Shown here one piece after another: positions 25,603 to 34,121 of a stretch of 41,510 nucleotides of DNA. Under the pieces are notes generated by a model that worked only from the letters and a program-made list of their open reading frames with translations, was not told the DNA's origin and did not search any database. The position numbers and the translations under genes are program-made. Each line of letters begins with the position of its first letter. Positions within the stretch are counted from its first letter, which is position 1. Source of the DNA: Shewanella sp. CG12_big_fil_rev_8_21_14_0_65_47_15 (GTDB taxonomy: Bacteria; Pseudomonadota; Gammaproteobacteria; Enterobacterales; Shewanellaceae); contig NZ_PFGL01000059.1 in assembly GCF_002783505.1 (NCBI RefSeq), positions 1 through 41,510 on the forward strand. The letters run 5' to 3'.

Positions 25603-26145
25603 ATGTTAAAACCGGAAGAATGCACTCTCGTTATCGTCGATGTGCAGGGAAAACTTGCACAGATCATAGATAACAGTAACAAGCTGCACCAACAACTACA
25701 GACCTTAATCCAAGGTGCGCAGCTATTTGAAATCCCAATTTTATGGTTGGAGCAACTGCCCGATAAACTCGGAGCAACCAGTCCAGAGCTTCAAACCCTG
25801 CTGGAGAAAACCGGCTCACCCATAGCCAAGCAACATTTTAGCGGCTGGCACTGTGAAGAATTTGCACTGGCACTCACTAAGACCAATCGCAAGCACATCA
25901 TACTGGCGGGCATTGAAACCCATGTGTGTGTTTACCAAACCTGTTGTGACCTTATAGAACAGCAATATTCGGTGCACTTAGTCGCAGATGGCGTCTCATC
26001 ACGCAGTGCCGATAATAAACAACTGGGTATTCAGATGATGACGGCCAGAGGCGCCCTATTAACCAATGTGGAATCGCTGTTATTTGAATTACAACATCAA
26101 GCCCAAGGCGAGCGCTTTAGGGCATTATTAAAACTGATCAAATAG
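25603..26145 (+). CDS. Isochorismatase-family hydrolase
   Basis: A 180-residue alpha/beta cysteine hydrolase of the YcaC-like group. The predicted catalytic triad is Asp13 (VIVDVQGKLA), Lys76 (IAKQHFSGW) and Cys109 (GIETHVCVYQT). The absence of an extra domain means it is a stand-alone hydrolase, not an EntB-type protein. The substrate cannot be predicted; related enzymes cleave amides or N-carbamoyl compounds. It is divergent from glnK over 340 bp, so nitrogen control is possible but not shown. An AAGGAAGG ribosome-binding site precedes the ATG. Confidence 0.88.
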   Translation: MLKPEECTLVIVDVQGKLAQIIDNSNKLHQQLQTLIQGAQLFEIPILWLEQLPDKLGATSPELQTLLEKTGSPIAKQHFSGWHCEEFALALTKTNRKHIILAGIETHVCVYQTCCDLIEQQYSVHLVADGVSSRSADNKQLGIQMMTARGALLTNVESLLFELQHQAQGERFRALLKLIK

Positions 26146-26170
26146 TCTCAAATTTATTTAGGGTCAAATA

Positions 26171-26200
26171 ATTAAGGTCACATTATTTTGTGACCTTAAT
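26171..26200. terminator. Hairpin between convergent genes
   Basis: Perfect arms ATTAAGGTCACA and TGTGACCTTAAT (26171-26182 with 26189-26200) around a 6-nt centre, between the isochorismatase gene and the minus-strand porin gene. A/T runs flank it but no clean U tract, so it may act as a bidirectional terminator with reduced efficiency, or as an mRNA 3' end structure. Confidence 0.65.
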
Positions 26201-26226
26201 ATTAAAAAATCGTTACAAACAATAAA

Positions 26227-26982
26227 TTAGAAACGACCAGTCAAACCTAAACCAATAAATACACCATCAGCATCTGAATCTAATTCTCTAGCTAACTCAA
26301 AGTTTGCAGAGAAGCTATCAGACAGACGTAACCAATAAGCAGTTTTTAATACGAAAGTATCATCATGACCATCATCAGTATAACCTAGACCAACAGACCA
26401 TGACTTAGTCACATACCAATCTGCACCTAAATTGAATGTGTCGTCAGAATCTTGATGTGTCCAGTTTGCGCTCAAATCCACACCTGTGGTTGATTGCAGT
26501 GCAATAAAGCTACGCACTTTTAAACCGTATGATTCTTCGATGCTATCGCTGCCATCGTTATAGAAAGCAGATACAGCAGAGCTATCGTTGAAGTAATAAC
26601 CAACTTCTGCACCGTAAGTGTTCCAGTCAAAACTACCAATTTCAGAACGTTGATAGTTAGCTGCAATAAACCATTTAGAAGCAAATACATAAGTGCCATC
26701 AACACCAATGGTATCTAGATCTGATTCATCATAATTGCTGTAATTAGCACCAACATTAGACGTTTGAGCTAAAAATCCATTAAGCGCATAAGGACCTTTA
26801 GTTTGGTCTACAGGGCTAATGTAGAAACGATAATTCGCGTTCCACAGACCATCGCTGAATTCTTCAGAATTTGCGCTATATTTTAGACCTGCCTCGTGCT
26901 GATATGGGTTATCTTGTGCAGCAGCGGCATTAACACTTACAAAACCTAATAATATTGCTAGCGCGGTAATTTTTTTCATCAA
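26227..26982 (-). CDS. Small outer-membrane beta-barrel (putative porin)
   Basis: A 251-residue exported protein. The signal peptide is residues 1-22 (MMKKITALAILLGFVSVNAAAA). The mature part is a series of alternating Tyr/Trp-rich amphipathic strands (WNANYRFYISP, WFIAANYQRSEIGSFDWN, AEVGYYFNDSSAVSAFYND, LGADWYVTKSWSVGLGY). It ends in a C-terminal Phe (GLGLTGRF) as required for outer-membrane assembly. The length suggests a 10-12 stranded barrel. Its transported molecule is unknown. The gene lies next to nrfA on the same strand, but each has its own terminator-like hairpin. Confidence 0.85.
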   Translation of the reverse strand: MMKKITALAILLGFVSVNAAAAQDNPYQHEAGLKYSANSEEFSDGLWNANYRFYISPVDQTKGPYALNGFLAQTSNVGANYSNYDESDLDTIGVDGTYVFASKWFIAANYQRSEIGSFDWNTYGAEVGYYFNDSSAVSAFYNDGSDSIEESYGLKVRSFIALQSTTGVDLSANWTHQDSDDTFNLGADWYVTKSWSVGLGYTDDGHDDTFVLKTAYWLRLSDSFSANFELARELDSDADGVFIGLGLTGRF

Positions 26983-27183
26983 AGTATTCCCTTATATGAT
27001 TATAAGCTAGGAGTAAAAGATGAAGATAACGAAGAGACAATCTCAGTATTGCTGATTCCATTACCATTAATATCAATTTAAATTTGCATTTAAACTAATC
27101 TGCTCTCCTAGCGGCGCACACCTTAATCCAAAAAATATATAATTGAAATAAAAATTTAATGTTTACACTTTAATAAATGATAT

Positions 27184-27210
27184 AAAAAAGCTCCCTATAT
27201 AGGAGCTTTT
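27184..27210 (-). terminator. Intrinsic terminator for nrfA
   Basis: Stem AAAAGCTCC/GGAGCTTTT (27186-27194 with 27202-27210) with TTTTTT on the minus-strand side. It lies about 25 bp past the nrfA stop. Confidence 0.86.
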
Positions 27211-27235
27211 CATTATTTTGAAGTCTACTTAAGTA

Positions 27236-28639
27236 TTATTTATAAGTGGCTTCGCGTTTTTTCGCTTCTTCATCCCACTTAGGTAACATGTCTTTCTTGA
27301 ATGCGTCTTTCTCTGCATTCATCTTATCCATATCCATACCTAATGCAGCCTGTGCCTTAGCTTTGGTAGAAATATCAGGTATAGCGACAGGATCTGTGAT
27401 GCCTTTTTTCGCTAATAACTGTGCTAACTTAACCCGCGCATCGGCCGCTTTATCTACCGCGGTACCAAGAATACGCAGTGCTTCTTCGGGTGCATGGGCA
27501 GCAACGCCGTGGGAAGCAATAGCATAGTCCCAACGCCATTGTGAATGGCGGATGTCAGTCAAAATAGGCTTCATTTCTTCTTCAGTTGCACCCGCTTTCC
27601 AAGCGGCGGCGGCTTCAAAGTGTGCTTTCACTAATTGCGATTCGGCACGACCTTTCAACTCTTTCACTTTCGCCTTACGTTCATTAGTCAGATTGACTAA
27701 AAACTCTTTGCTTTGGCTGTGACAAGTTGCACAGGTTTCTTCGAAACGATCGAATGGGTTGCCCACTTTATGGTCAGTGTACTTACGACCCTTGTCGTTC
27801 GTCACTTTAGGCATATGACAGTCCACACAGCTCACATCGTTCTTACCATGGACACCTAGCTTCCATGTTTCATAGCCAGGATGTTGCGCCTTTAACATTG
27901 GGGTTTTAGACAGCGCATGAGTCCAATCGGAGAACTCGATACCATCGTAATAGACTTCCATTTGCTCAACAGTTGTGCCCATATCCCATGGGAATTTTAC
28001 AAAGCCTTTTCTGTCTTCTTTTTTCTCGAAATAATATTCAACGTGGCACTGACCACACACCATAGATTGTTTATCTTTCTTCGATGCTTTATCGAATGGC
28101 GTGCCTAGAGCTTCCATACCACGTTCGGCAAAGGGGCGAGAGATGCGCAATTTTGGCGTGCCCTTTTCATGACAGTCGCCACAGCCTATGGTATTGACGA
28201 CTTCTGGGCCGCCCTTGGCCCATTTACCTTTAAAGTAGCCATCTTCACCTTGCTCTTCAATTAAGCGAGGTACGTCAGGGCTCTTACAGCTCCAACATGC
28301 CATTGGCATTGGGCCATCTTCCGCGTTGGCTGGTGCACCAGTACGCAGGGTATTACGCACATCTGTCACGGCATACATATGGCCGCGAGGTGCATTGTAA
28401 TCTTTAGCAAAACCATAACCTGCCCACAGCACGACTAGACTAGGATCACCACCTAACGCATCGGTGATCTCTTCACTTTTGGCGGTGTCATGCCAACTGT
28501 TATATTGATTGGCAAATTTATCTTTATAAACTTCATTGCGAGGTTCGGTTTTATCACTCGCCATTGCGCCCGCCGCCATGAAGCTGGCGGCAACCAATGC
28601 ACTCAGTGCAAAGGACTTACCTGTCATCTTCTTCATCAT
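27236..28639 (-). CDS. nrfA: Periplasmic pentahaem nitrite reductase (ammonia-forming) NrfA
   Basis: Reduces nitrite to ammonium with six electrons in respiratory ammonification. A signal peptide (residues 1-27) is followed by five haem sites: the catalytic haem has the family-specific CWSCK motif, and the others are CGDCH, CGQCH, CVDCH and CATCH. Length of 467 aa is normal. Conserved stretches are [18 protein letters not shown] and [32 protein letters not shown] start with GGAG upstream. It sits divergent from narQ-narP. nrfBCD are not present in the window, consistent with Shewanella, where CymA supplies electrons. The intergenic region carries NarP and FNR-like sites. Confidence 0.97.
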   Translation of the reverse strand: MMKKMTGKSFALSALVAASFMAAGAMASDKTEPRNEVYKDKFANQYNSWHDTAKSEEITDALGGDPSLVVLWAGYGFAKDYNAPRGHMYAVTDVRNTLRTGAPANAEDGPMPMACWSCKSPDVPRLIEEQGEDGYFKGKWAKGGPEVVNTIGCGDCHEKGTPKLRISRPFAERGMEALGTPFDKASKKDKQSMVCGQCHVEYYFEKKEDRKGFVKFPWDMGTTVEQMEVYYDGIEFSDWTHALSKTPMLKAQHPGYETWKLGVHGKNDVSCVDCHMPKVTNDKGRKYTDHKVGNPFDRFEETCATCHSQSKEFLVNLTNERKAKVKELKGRAESQLVKAHFEAAAAWKAGATEEEMKPILTDIRHSQWRWDYAIASHGVAAHAPEEALRILGTAVDKAADARVKLAQLLAKKGITDPVAIPDISTKAKAQAALGMDMDKMNAEKDAFKKDMLPKWDEEAKKREATYK

Positions 28640-28704
28640 CTCATCTCCGTGTTACATTATTTTAGTGAATCACGACATCTCCAAGGCCAAAGTTAGTGGC
28701 TTAA

Positions 28705-28734
28705 TACCTCTAAAAATATACCTCTTAGTGGGTA
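28705..28734. promoter_or_regulatory. NarL/NarP-type heptamers in the nrfA-narQ intergenic region
   Basis: TACCTCT-TA-GTGGGTA at 28719-28734 is a 7-2-7 inverted pair matching the TACYYMT heptamer with one mismatch in the second half, the arrangement NarP prefers. An extra direct TACCTCT lies at 28705-28711. About 80-95 bp upstream of the nrfA start codon. Confidence 0.7.
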
Positions 28735-28747
28735 TCTGGCGCGAAGT

Positions 28748-28761
28748 TTGCGCTAGATCAA
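28748..28761. promoter_or_regulatory. FNR/EtrA-like half-conserved site upstream of nrfA
   Basis: TTGCGCTAGATCAA matches the FNR consensus TTGAT-N4-ATCAA with a perfect right half and three of five bases in the left half. It could also serve CRP. It lies between the NarP heptamers and narQ, close to both possible promoters. Confidence 0.45.
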
Positions 28762-28842
28762 AATGTAATAGTGTTGTTGTTCACACTTTTGTGCTTTTGT
28801 TAATGTAGTACATTATTTTCTAATGTAAAAAGCACAGCTAAA

Positions 28843-30693
28843 GTGCCACAAGTGAATGATCATCAACTGGATACTAGACACATGAAACAAGGCAGCCTCA
28901 CCTCTAAAATACTAGGATTAATGTTAGTATTGATTTTGCTTTCTAGTAGCCTTGCCATCTTCGCAATCATCAATTTGTCTTACAGTTTAGGCGATGCTAA
29001 AGCCATTAACGCATCGGGTTCACTGCGGATGCAAAGTTATCGGCTGATGTTTTATGCGAATTCTGGCAGTGAGGATGCACAGGAAAAAATCGTCGAATTT
29101 GAAGCAACGCTGCACTCAGAGGAACTGCAACCCTCCACGGGTTGGTTCAGCCCCAAAAAGATAGCCGACCAATATCAACTCGTCATAGATAAATGGCTAG
29201 TGATGAAATACTACATTGAGCAGGAAAACTCCCGAGACTACACGGCTTCCCTAAAGGATTTTGTCGATACCATAGACTTACTGGTACTAGAGATGGAGCA
29301 CCATGCCGCCTTTAAACTGCGACTACTGGCCGCCAGTCAGATTTTTGGTTTAGGGCTGATGCTCGTCATCGCTTTTCTGGCGGTGCGTTTTACCAAACGC
29401 AAAGTGGTGGTGCCGTTACAGAAATTAATGGAATCGGCCAATACGATTTCTAAGGGCAATTTCGAGATTGAAATGCCCGAGACCGAATATATAGAACTCA
29501 CCGCATTAACCCACGCATTGCAAAAAACGGCCAAGGAGTTGGCGACCCTATACGGTAACTTAGAGTCCCAGGTCACTGAAAAAACCTTAGCACTGACGAG
29601 GGCAAATAACGAGCTGGCCTTCTTATATGATAACCTGTTGACATTAAACGAAAATAAACTCGACTACAAGGCATTAAAAGCCGTACTAAATCAATTAAAA
29701 GACTATGAGTCGCTCGATTACCTTAGGCTTATTATCCAATACCCAGAGCAGGAGTTAGAGATTGTTCAGGCTGATGGGGGTTGGCCGAGTGACCCCATAA
29801 ATAGTACCCGCTTCCAGCTACAATTTGAGCAAGCGGATCTTGGCTACTTAGAACTGATCTCGGCACAGGAACCCAATACCGCACTGTTTAAAAATTTTGC
29901 CATTATGCTCACCCGCTCCATAGTGATCCACAACGCGACGGAGCAGCGACAGCAACTGGCACTGATGGAAGAGCGCGGAGTGATAGCACGGGAGCTACAC
30001 GATTCCCTAGGTCAAGTCTTATCCTTCCTTAAAATTCAAATTAGCTTACTGCGCAAAAACTTAGATTACAGTTGCCGTAGCCCTGCGGTTGAAAATCAAT
30101 TAACGGAAATCAATGAAGGCGTGAGCACTGCGTATGTGCAGCTAAGGGAACTGCTATCGACCTTTAGATTAACGATTAAAGAACCGAATTTGAAAAATGC
30201 ACTCGAGGCGATGCTAGAGCAACTCAGAACCAAAACTGACATACAAATCAACTTAGATTACAAACTTGCCCCCCAATGGCTCGAAGCTAAACAACATATC
30301 CATATTCTGCAGATCACCCGTGAAGCGACGCTAAATGCGATCAAGCATGCGAATGCAAGCCTCATTAATATCCGCTGCTATAAGGATGACAAGGGAATGG
30401 TCAATATCAGTGTCAGCGATAACGGGATTGGGATTGGATACTTAAAAGAGCGCGACCAACACTTTGGCATAGGGATCATGCACGAACGAGCCAGCAAGTT
30501 AGCGGGTTATGTTGTATTTAGTAGTAATAGTAAGTCCCCTGTCGGTAGCCAGACAGCGGCAGCACAGCAAACACTGATAAGCCAAACACAAAGTGGTACT
30601 CTCACTACCACGACCGACAGCGAACCAAGTCTCCCACAAGGAACAAAAGTCACGCTGATTTTTCCTTCTCAACAGGAGCCTGCAAATGGGTAA
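28843..30693 (+). CDS. narQ: Nitrate/nitrite sensor histidine kinase NarQ
   Basis: Membrane sensor kinase. Numbering is from the GTG at 28843; ATG at 28882 (MKQGSLTSK) is an equal or better start and neither has a clear ribosome-binding site. TM1 is about residues 22-46, followed directly by the nitrate-binding P-box INASGSLRMQSYR (55-67). TM2 lies at 160-183, then HAMP, a linker/GAF-like segment and the HisKA_3 dimerisation domain with ERGVIARELHDSLGQ (His386). The ATPase motifs are REATLNAIKHA (493-503) and DNGIG (526-530). A Ser/Thr/Gln-rich stretch (about 561-597) interrupts the ATPase domain before the last strand. It overlaps narP by 8 bp. Confidence 0.93.
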   Translation: MPQVNDHQLDTRHMKQGSLTSKILGLMLVLILLSSSLAIFAIINLSYSLGDAKAINASGSLRMQSYRLMFYANSGSEDAQEKIVEFEATLHSEELQPSTGWFSPKKIADQYQLVIDKWLVMKYYIEQENSRDYTASLKDFVDTIDLLVLEMEHHAAFKLRLLAASQIFGLGLMLVIAFLAVRFTKRKVVVPLQKLMESANTISKGNFEIEMPETEYIELTALTHALQKTAKELATLYGNLESQVTEKTLALTRANNELAFLYDNLLTLNENKLDYKALKAVLNQLKDYESLDYLRLIIQYPEQELEIVQADGGWPSDPINSTRFQLQFEQADLGYLELISAQEPNTALFKNFAIMLTRSIVIHNATEQRQQLALMEERGVIARELHDSLGQVLSFLKIQISLLRKNLDYSCRSPAVENQLTEINEGVSTAYVQLRELLSTFRLTIKEPNLKNALEAMLEQLRTKTDIQINLDYKLAPQWLEAKQHIHILQITREATLNAIKHANASLINIRCYKDDKGMVNISVSDNGIGIGYLKERDQHFGIGIMHERASKLAGYVVFSSNSKSPVGSQTAAAQQTLISQTQSGTLTTTTDSEPSLPQGTKVTLIFPSQQEPANG

Positions 30694-31315
30694 ACCTTAT
30701 TCCGTACTTGTGGTCGATGATCATCCTCTCCTACGCAAGGGCATCTGCCAACTGATCGCCTCAGATCCTGACTTTAGCCTCTTTGGTGAAGCGGGCTGTG
30801 GCTTAGATGCCCTAAGTGCAGTCGCTACGGATGAGCCCGATATCATCTTGCTCGATCTGAATATGAAAGGTATGACGGGTCTGGATACACTCAACGCCAT
30901 GCGCCAAGAGGGCGTGACCTCTCGCATAGTGATCCTTACGGTTTCCGATGCAAAACAGGATGTTATCCGTCTGCTACGTGCGGGTGCTGACGGCTATTTA
31001 CTCAAAGATACCGAGCCCGATTTACTGCTTGATAAACTCAAAAATGCCATGTTAGGCCATAGAGTCATCAGCGATGAAGTCGAAGAGTATCTCTATGAAC
31101 TCAAAGATGCGGCCGACGAGCAAGAATGGCTGTCGAGTCTCACCCCGAGGGAGCTACAAATTTTGCAACAGTTGGCAGAAGGGCTAAGCAACCGTATGAT
31201 TTCAGAGCATTTACATATCAGTGAAGGCACGGTCAAAGTACATGTCAAAAACCTACTGCGTAAGGCAAATGCCAAGTCGAGAACCGAAATGGCGGTAAGA
31301 TATCTCAATCATTAA
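30686..31315 (+). CDS. narP: Response regulator NarP
   Basis: A 209-residue NarL/FixJ-type regulator. The receiver domain has the acidic pocket DD at 11-12 and phospho-acceptor Asp57 (IILLDLNMKG). The C-terminal LuxR-type HTH (about residues 149-206) contains LTPRELQILQQLAEGLSNRMISEHLHISEGTVKVHVKNLLRKANAKSRTEMAVRYL. Its start overlaps the end of narQ by 8 bp, so the two are translationally coupled. NarP activates nrf and nap genes under low nitrate in Shewanella; nrfA is the divergent neighbour. Confidence 0.93.
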   Translation: MGKPYSVLVVDDHPLLRKGICQLIASDPDFSLFGEAGCGLDALSAVATDEPDIILLDLNMKGMTGLDTLNAMRQEGVTSRIVILTVSDAKQDVIRLLRAGADGYLLKDTEPDLLLDKLKNAMLGHRVISDEVEEYLYELKDAADEQEWLSSLTPRELQILQQLAEGLSNRMISEHLHISEGTVKVHVKNLLRKANAKSRTEMAVRYLNH

Positions 31316-31330
31316 GCCAAATGCACGGTA

Positions 31331-31370
31331 GAAACAATAAAGGCAATCATTTGATTGCCTTTATTGTTTC
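31331..31370 (+). terminator. narP terminator, 19-bp perfect palindrome
   Basis: Two perfect 19-bp arms (31331-31349 and 31352-31370) around TT, with GGCAATCA in the core. The arms contain A- and T-rich outer halves, which makes a bidirectional terminator likely. It is longer than any other terminator in the window. Confidence 0.85.
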
Positions 31371-31405
31371 TCTGCTGAGCCTGCAAAGGAAAATGGGGTC
31401 CCCCC

Positions 31406-31780
31406 CTAACTGCCCTTTTGCACAAACTCATACCAGCTTAATAGGGCCTGTTCGAAATCCTCTAGGCCACAATAGGCCTCTGACTCCGCATCATAGAGCG
31501 ACATATCCTCTTCCAATTCATACTCTTGTTCAAAACCTAAAGTATTGGCAAAGACTCGCGCCTGCTCACGCTCTAACTCTAAGGTAAAATCATTGCCAAC
31601 GAGGCGCCATGAGGTGAGTTTATCTGCCTGAATATCTTTTATGACATCCAACACTTGCTGAACTTTGGCTAACACTGGCCCTAGCTCTTCAGAAAACCAC
31701 TGGCCTAGCACTTCATGATCCATGCTAAAGGTGGCTAAATAAGTGCCAGTCAAACTGTTACGCCTAAATTCATATTCCAT
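31406..31780 (-). CDS. yacL: YacL family protein (UPF0231)
   Basis: The frame opens at 31975, but homology to E. coli YacL begins at MEYEFRRNSLTGTYLATFSMDHEVLGQWFSEELG (ATG at 31780), giving 124 aa. Other matches are SWRLVGNDFTLELEREQARVFANTLGFEQEYELEEDMSLYDAESEAYCGLEDFEQALLSW. An acidic small cytoplasmic protein of unknown function. It is divergent from zntB. The upstream part of the frame (31781-31975) is likely promoter DNA for both genes. Confidence 0.88.
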   Translation of the reverse strand: MEYEFRRNSLTGTYLATFSMDHEVLGQWFSEELGPVLAKVQQVLDVIKDIQADKLTSWRLVGNDFTLELEREQARVFANTLGFEQEYELEEDMSLYDAESEAYCGLEDFEQALLSWYEFVQKGS

Positions 31781-31977
31781 TTTATTGTCTCTTTGCTCTA
31801 AGCCTACTGATGCTAATTTTAACCTATCCTTGGCGAAGTTGCTTGCCTCACTCAGCGCCGCCGATTTATGGCGATTGACTTTGACCTCATATCCGTTAAG
31901 CATCAGTACTGACTTCATTTTCACAGAAAAATCAGTTAGCTTGAATGCATAGTTGAGTAAGAGAATGGAACACAATA

Positions 31978-32943
31978 ATGCACGATGGATTTATCTATAG
32001 CTTAGTGCTGAGTGGCGATCAAGCGGGCTCCACCTTAAGCCCGGCACAAATTGAAACCTGGGATCCCAATAACGGTTTGCTCTGGGTACACCTGCGTTAT
32101 CGCCATAAAAAAGCCCGTCATTGGGTACTCAATAGTGGACTAAATAGAGTCGAAACCGACGCCCTCCTAGCCCAAGACACTCGACCAAGGGCTGTCATCG
32201 CCGGTGAAGGGGTATTGTTGGCACTGCGCGGAGTCAACCTCAACCCCAACTCAGCCCCCGAAGACATGGTTGCGATCCGTATTTACGCCGATAACCAAAG
32301 AATTATTTCGACCTGTGATCGCGAGCTACAGTCGGCCAAAGATGTGGCAGAACTCATCATAGAGGGAACAGGGCCGACAACGACTGGGGACTTTATCGTC
32401 GCTATATGTGAAAAGCTGACCACTCACAAGGTGGAATTTATTGACAAGCTAGAAGAGCAACTATCTGAATTAGAAGAGTTAGTTGTCTCTGGCAATGTCA
32501 AAGATCTCAGGACAGATATCGCCGAGTTGCGCCGCCAAACTGTTGCGCTGCGCCGCTATTTAGCGCCACAAAAAGAAGCCTTCTCTAAGCTCCTCAGCGA
32601 TCAATTTATATTATTTAACGAGCCGGAGCGGCTGAAAATGCGGGAAACCACAGACAAGCTTGTGCGGACGCTTGAAGATCTCGATGCCCTGCGCGATAGG
32701 GCGAATGTGACCCAAGAGGAGTTACTCAGCCAGCAGTCGGAGCAACTCAATAAACGCTTATATTTCCTATCATTAGTATCGGCTATCTTCTTACCTTTGG
32801 GGTTTTTAACTGGTTTACTCGGTGTCAATATTGGCGGCATACCGGGGGCAGACAACACTTGGGCCTTTGCCACTTTCTGCGGCATTTTAATTTCGCTGGT
32901 TGCGCTGCAAATGGCACTATTCTATCGATTCAAGTGGCTGTGA
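31978..32943 (+). CDS. zntB: Zinc transporter ZntB (CorA family)
   Basis: A 321-residue inner-membrane metal transporter. The N-terminal two-thirds is the cytoplasmic funnel. Two C-terminal transmembrane helices (about residues 265-283 and 297-316) are joined by a loop with GVNIGGIPG, the signature that separates ZntB from magnesium CorA (GMN). The stretch FSKLLSDQFILFNEPERLKMRETTDKLVRTLEDLDALRDRANV matches the stalk helix. ZntB is thought to import Zn2+ with protons. The ribosome-binding site is weak. It ends at a bidirectional terminator. Confidence 0.93.
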   Translation: MHDGFIYSLVLSGDQAGSTLSPAQIETWDPNNGLLWVHLRYRHKKARHWVLNSGLNRVETDALLAQDTRPRAVIAGEGVLLALRGVNLNPNSAPEDMVAIRIYADNQRIISTCDRELQSAKDVAELIIEGTGPTTTGDFIVAICEKLTTHKVEFIDKLEEQLSELEELVVSGNVKDLRTDIAELRRQTVALRRYLAPQKEAFSKLLSDQFILFNEPERLKMRETTDKLVRTLEDLDALRDRANVTQEELLSQQSEQLNKRLYFLSLVSAIFLPLGFLTGLLGVNIGGIPGADNTWAFATFCGILISLVALQMALFYRFKWL

Positions 32944-32950
32944 ACTGAAA

Positions 32951-32990
32951 TAAAAAACGCCAATCTCGAGGGATTGGCGTGATTGTTTTC
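32951..32990. terminator. Bidirectional terminator between zntB and the lysC operon
   Basis: Stem ACGCCAATC/GATTGGCGT (32957-32965 with 32972-32980), followed by TTTTTTA on the minus side and GATTGTTTTC on the plus side. Confidence 0.85.
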
Positions 32991-32998
32991 GGTGGCAA

Positions 32999-34120
32999 TT
33001 ACCCTGTGGGTAATTCAAACAGCTTTGTCATCACCTTATAGAGTTCTGTCCCTTGATGTACCGAGGCCGAAGCAAAGTGTAAAATCGGCACGCAGTCCTG
33101 TGGCAAACTGACTGTCTTTAGCTCATCCACCGTACCGTATAGATCCAGTCGCAGCAAATTCACTAAGGGCTGTCCCGCGACTAATGATTCCCCCACGGGC
33201 GCGAGGTATTCCACTAAACCTGAGCTTGGCGCGTGATACTTTTTATAGTCTTTCAGGTAACAACCAAAGCGTTGCATTTTAGCGGGCGCAACGGTTTCAG
33301 CGATCACGCCTCTGTGGCTTAAATACGCCATAATCCCTTGGGCATCAACCAGCGCATCCTCAAGACAGACTCGCTCTTGGCTCGCCAGTTCTAAGGTAAA
33401 GGCCGAGACAGCAATGTTAAGATCCCGCCCCTGCGTTTTTGCAACATCACTCAATTGCCACCAAGGACAAAACGCCGCCTCATCCATAGCGCCCCCAAAA
33501 CTATTGGGGATAACTAAGGTGTAAGGGATAGAGAAAAACTGGGCTGCAGCCAAGTCATACTCTGGGCAATACAAATGCTTGCAGGACTTAGGACCCGTAT
33601 GCAGATCGAGCACTATATCGGCTTTGTGAGCCATAGCCTGCAGATTAACCGCTAGCCTATGCCCCGTCGTTATCCCCCAATCAGTGTGCAATTTCTGCTG
33701 ACAGGCCTCAACCAGAGTGCTGCGATAGGCTTGGATAAGTTCGCTATCACTGAGTTTGGCATGTTGGCTATACCAAGTGGGTAAATCGATGGCATGGTTC
33801 AGGTATTCACGGTTCCAATTCGCTCCCGTAATAGGATCGAAACGCCCTAGAGTAAACTCACCGCTTTTTTGGTTGATGCCTAATGGATTGGCGAGTGGCA
33901 CTAAGGTGATCTCACCGCGGATATCACAACGTTCAAGTTGCTTCATCAATTGATAAATCACCGCATTACCTTGCACTTCAGCACCGTGAACATTGGCCTG
34001 AATATACACTTTAGGGCCAGTCGCCTTACCGTCGCTCGGCTTAAAATGGTAAATAGGTAATGTCAGAGCCTGCCCAGCGGCAAGCTCACCGATTTGCAAA
34101 GACGATTTTGTCGGCAGCAT
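32999..34120 (-). CDS. M14-family zinc hydrolase, succinylglutamate desuccinylase/aspartoacylase-like
   Basis: A 373-residue metallo-hydrolase. The first zinc ligands are in ANVHGAEVQGNAVIYQLMK (HxxE); the third, a His, is in DIVLDLHTGPKSCKHLY. A C-terminal beta domain (APSSGLVEYLAPVGESLVAGQPLVNLLRLD) is typical of the AstE/AspA subgroup. The preferred ATG (34120) lies 1 bp after the lysC stop, forming TAATATG; an upstream ATG at 34135 would overlap lysC. It shares the lysC transcript, so it is probably under the lysine riboswitch. The substrate is unknown; an N-acyl amino acid is an inference. Confidence 0.87.
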   Translation of the reverse strand: MLPTKSSLQIGELAAGQALTLPIYHFKPSDGKATGPKVYIQANVHGAEVQGNAVIYQLMKQLERCDIRGEITLVPLANPLGINQKSGEFTLGRFDPITGANWNREYLNHAIDLPTWYSQHAKLSDSELIQAYRSTLVEACQQKLHTDWGITTGHRLAVNLQAMAHKADIVLDLHTGPKSCKHLYCPEYDLAAAQFFSIPYTLVIPNSFGGAMDEAAFCPWWQLSDVAKTQGRDLNIAVSAFTLELASQERVCLEDALVDAQGIMAYLSHRGVIAETVAPAKMQRFGCYLKDYKKYHAPSSGLVEYLAPVGESLVAGQPLVNLLRLDLYGTVDELKTVSLPQDCVPILHFASASVHQGTELYKVMTKLFELPTG

Positions 34121-34121
34121 A

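Noticed and set aside
31781..31975. N-terminal extension of yacL
   Set aside because: The extra 65 codons do not fit the YacL family, which begins at MEYEF; this stretch is better read as promoter DNA.
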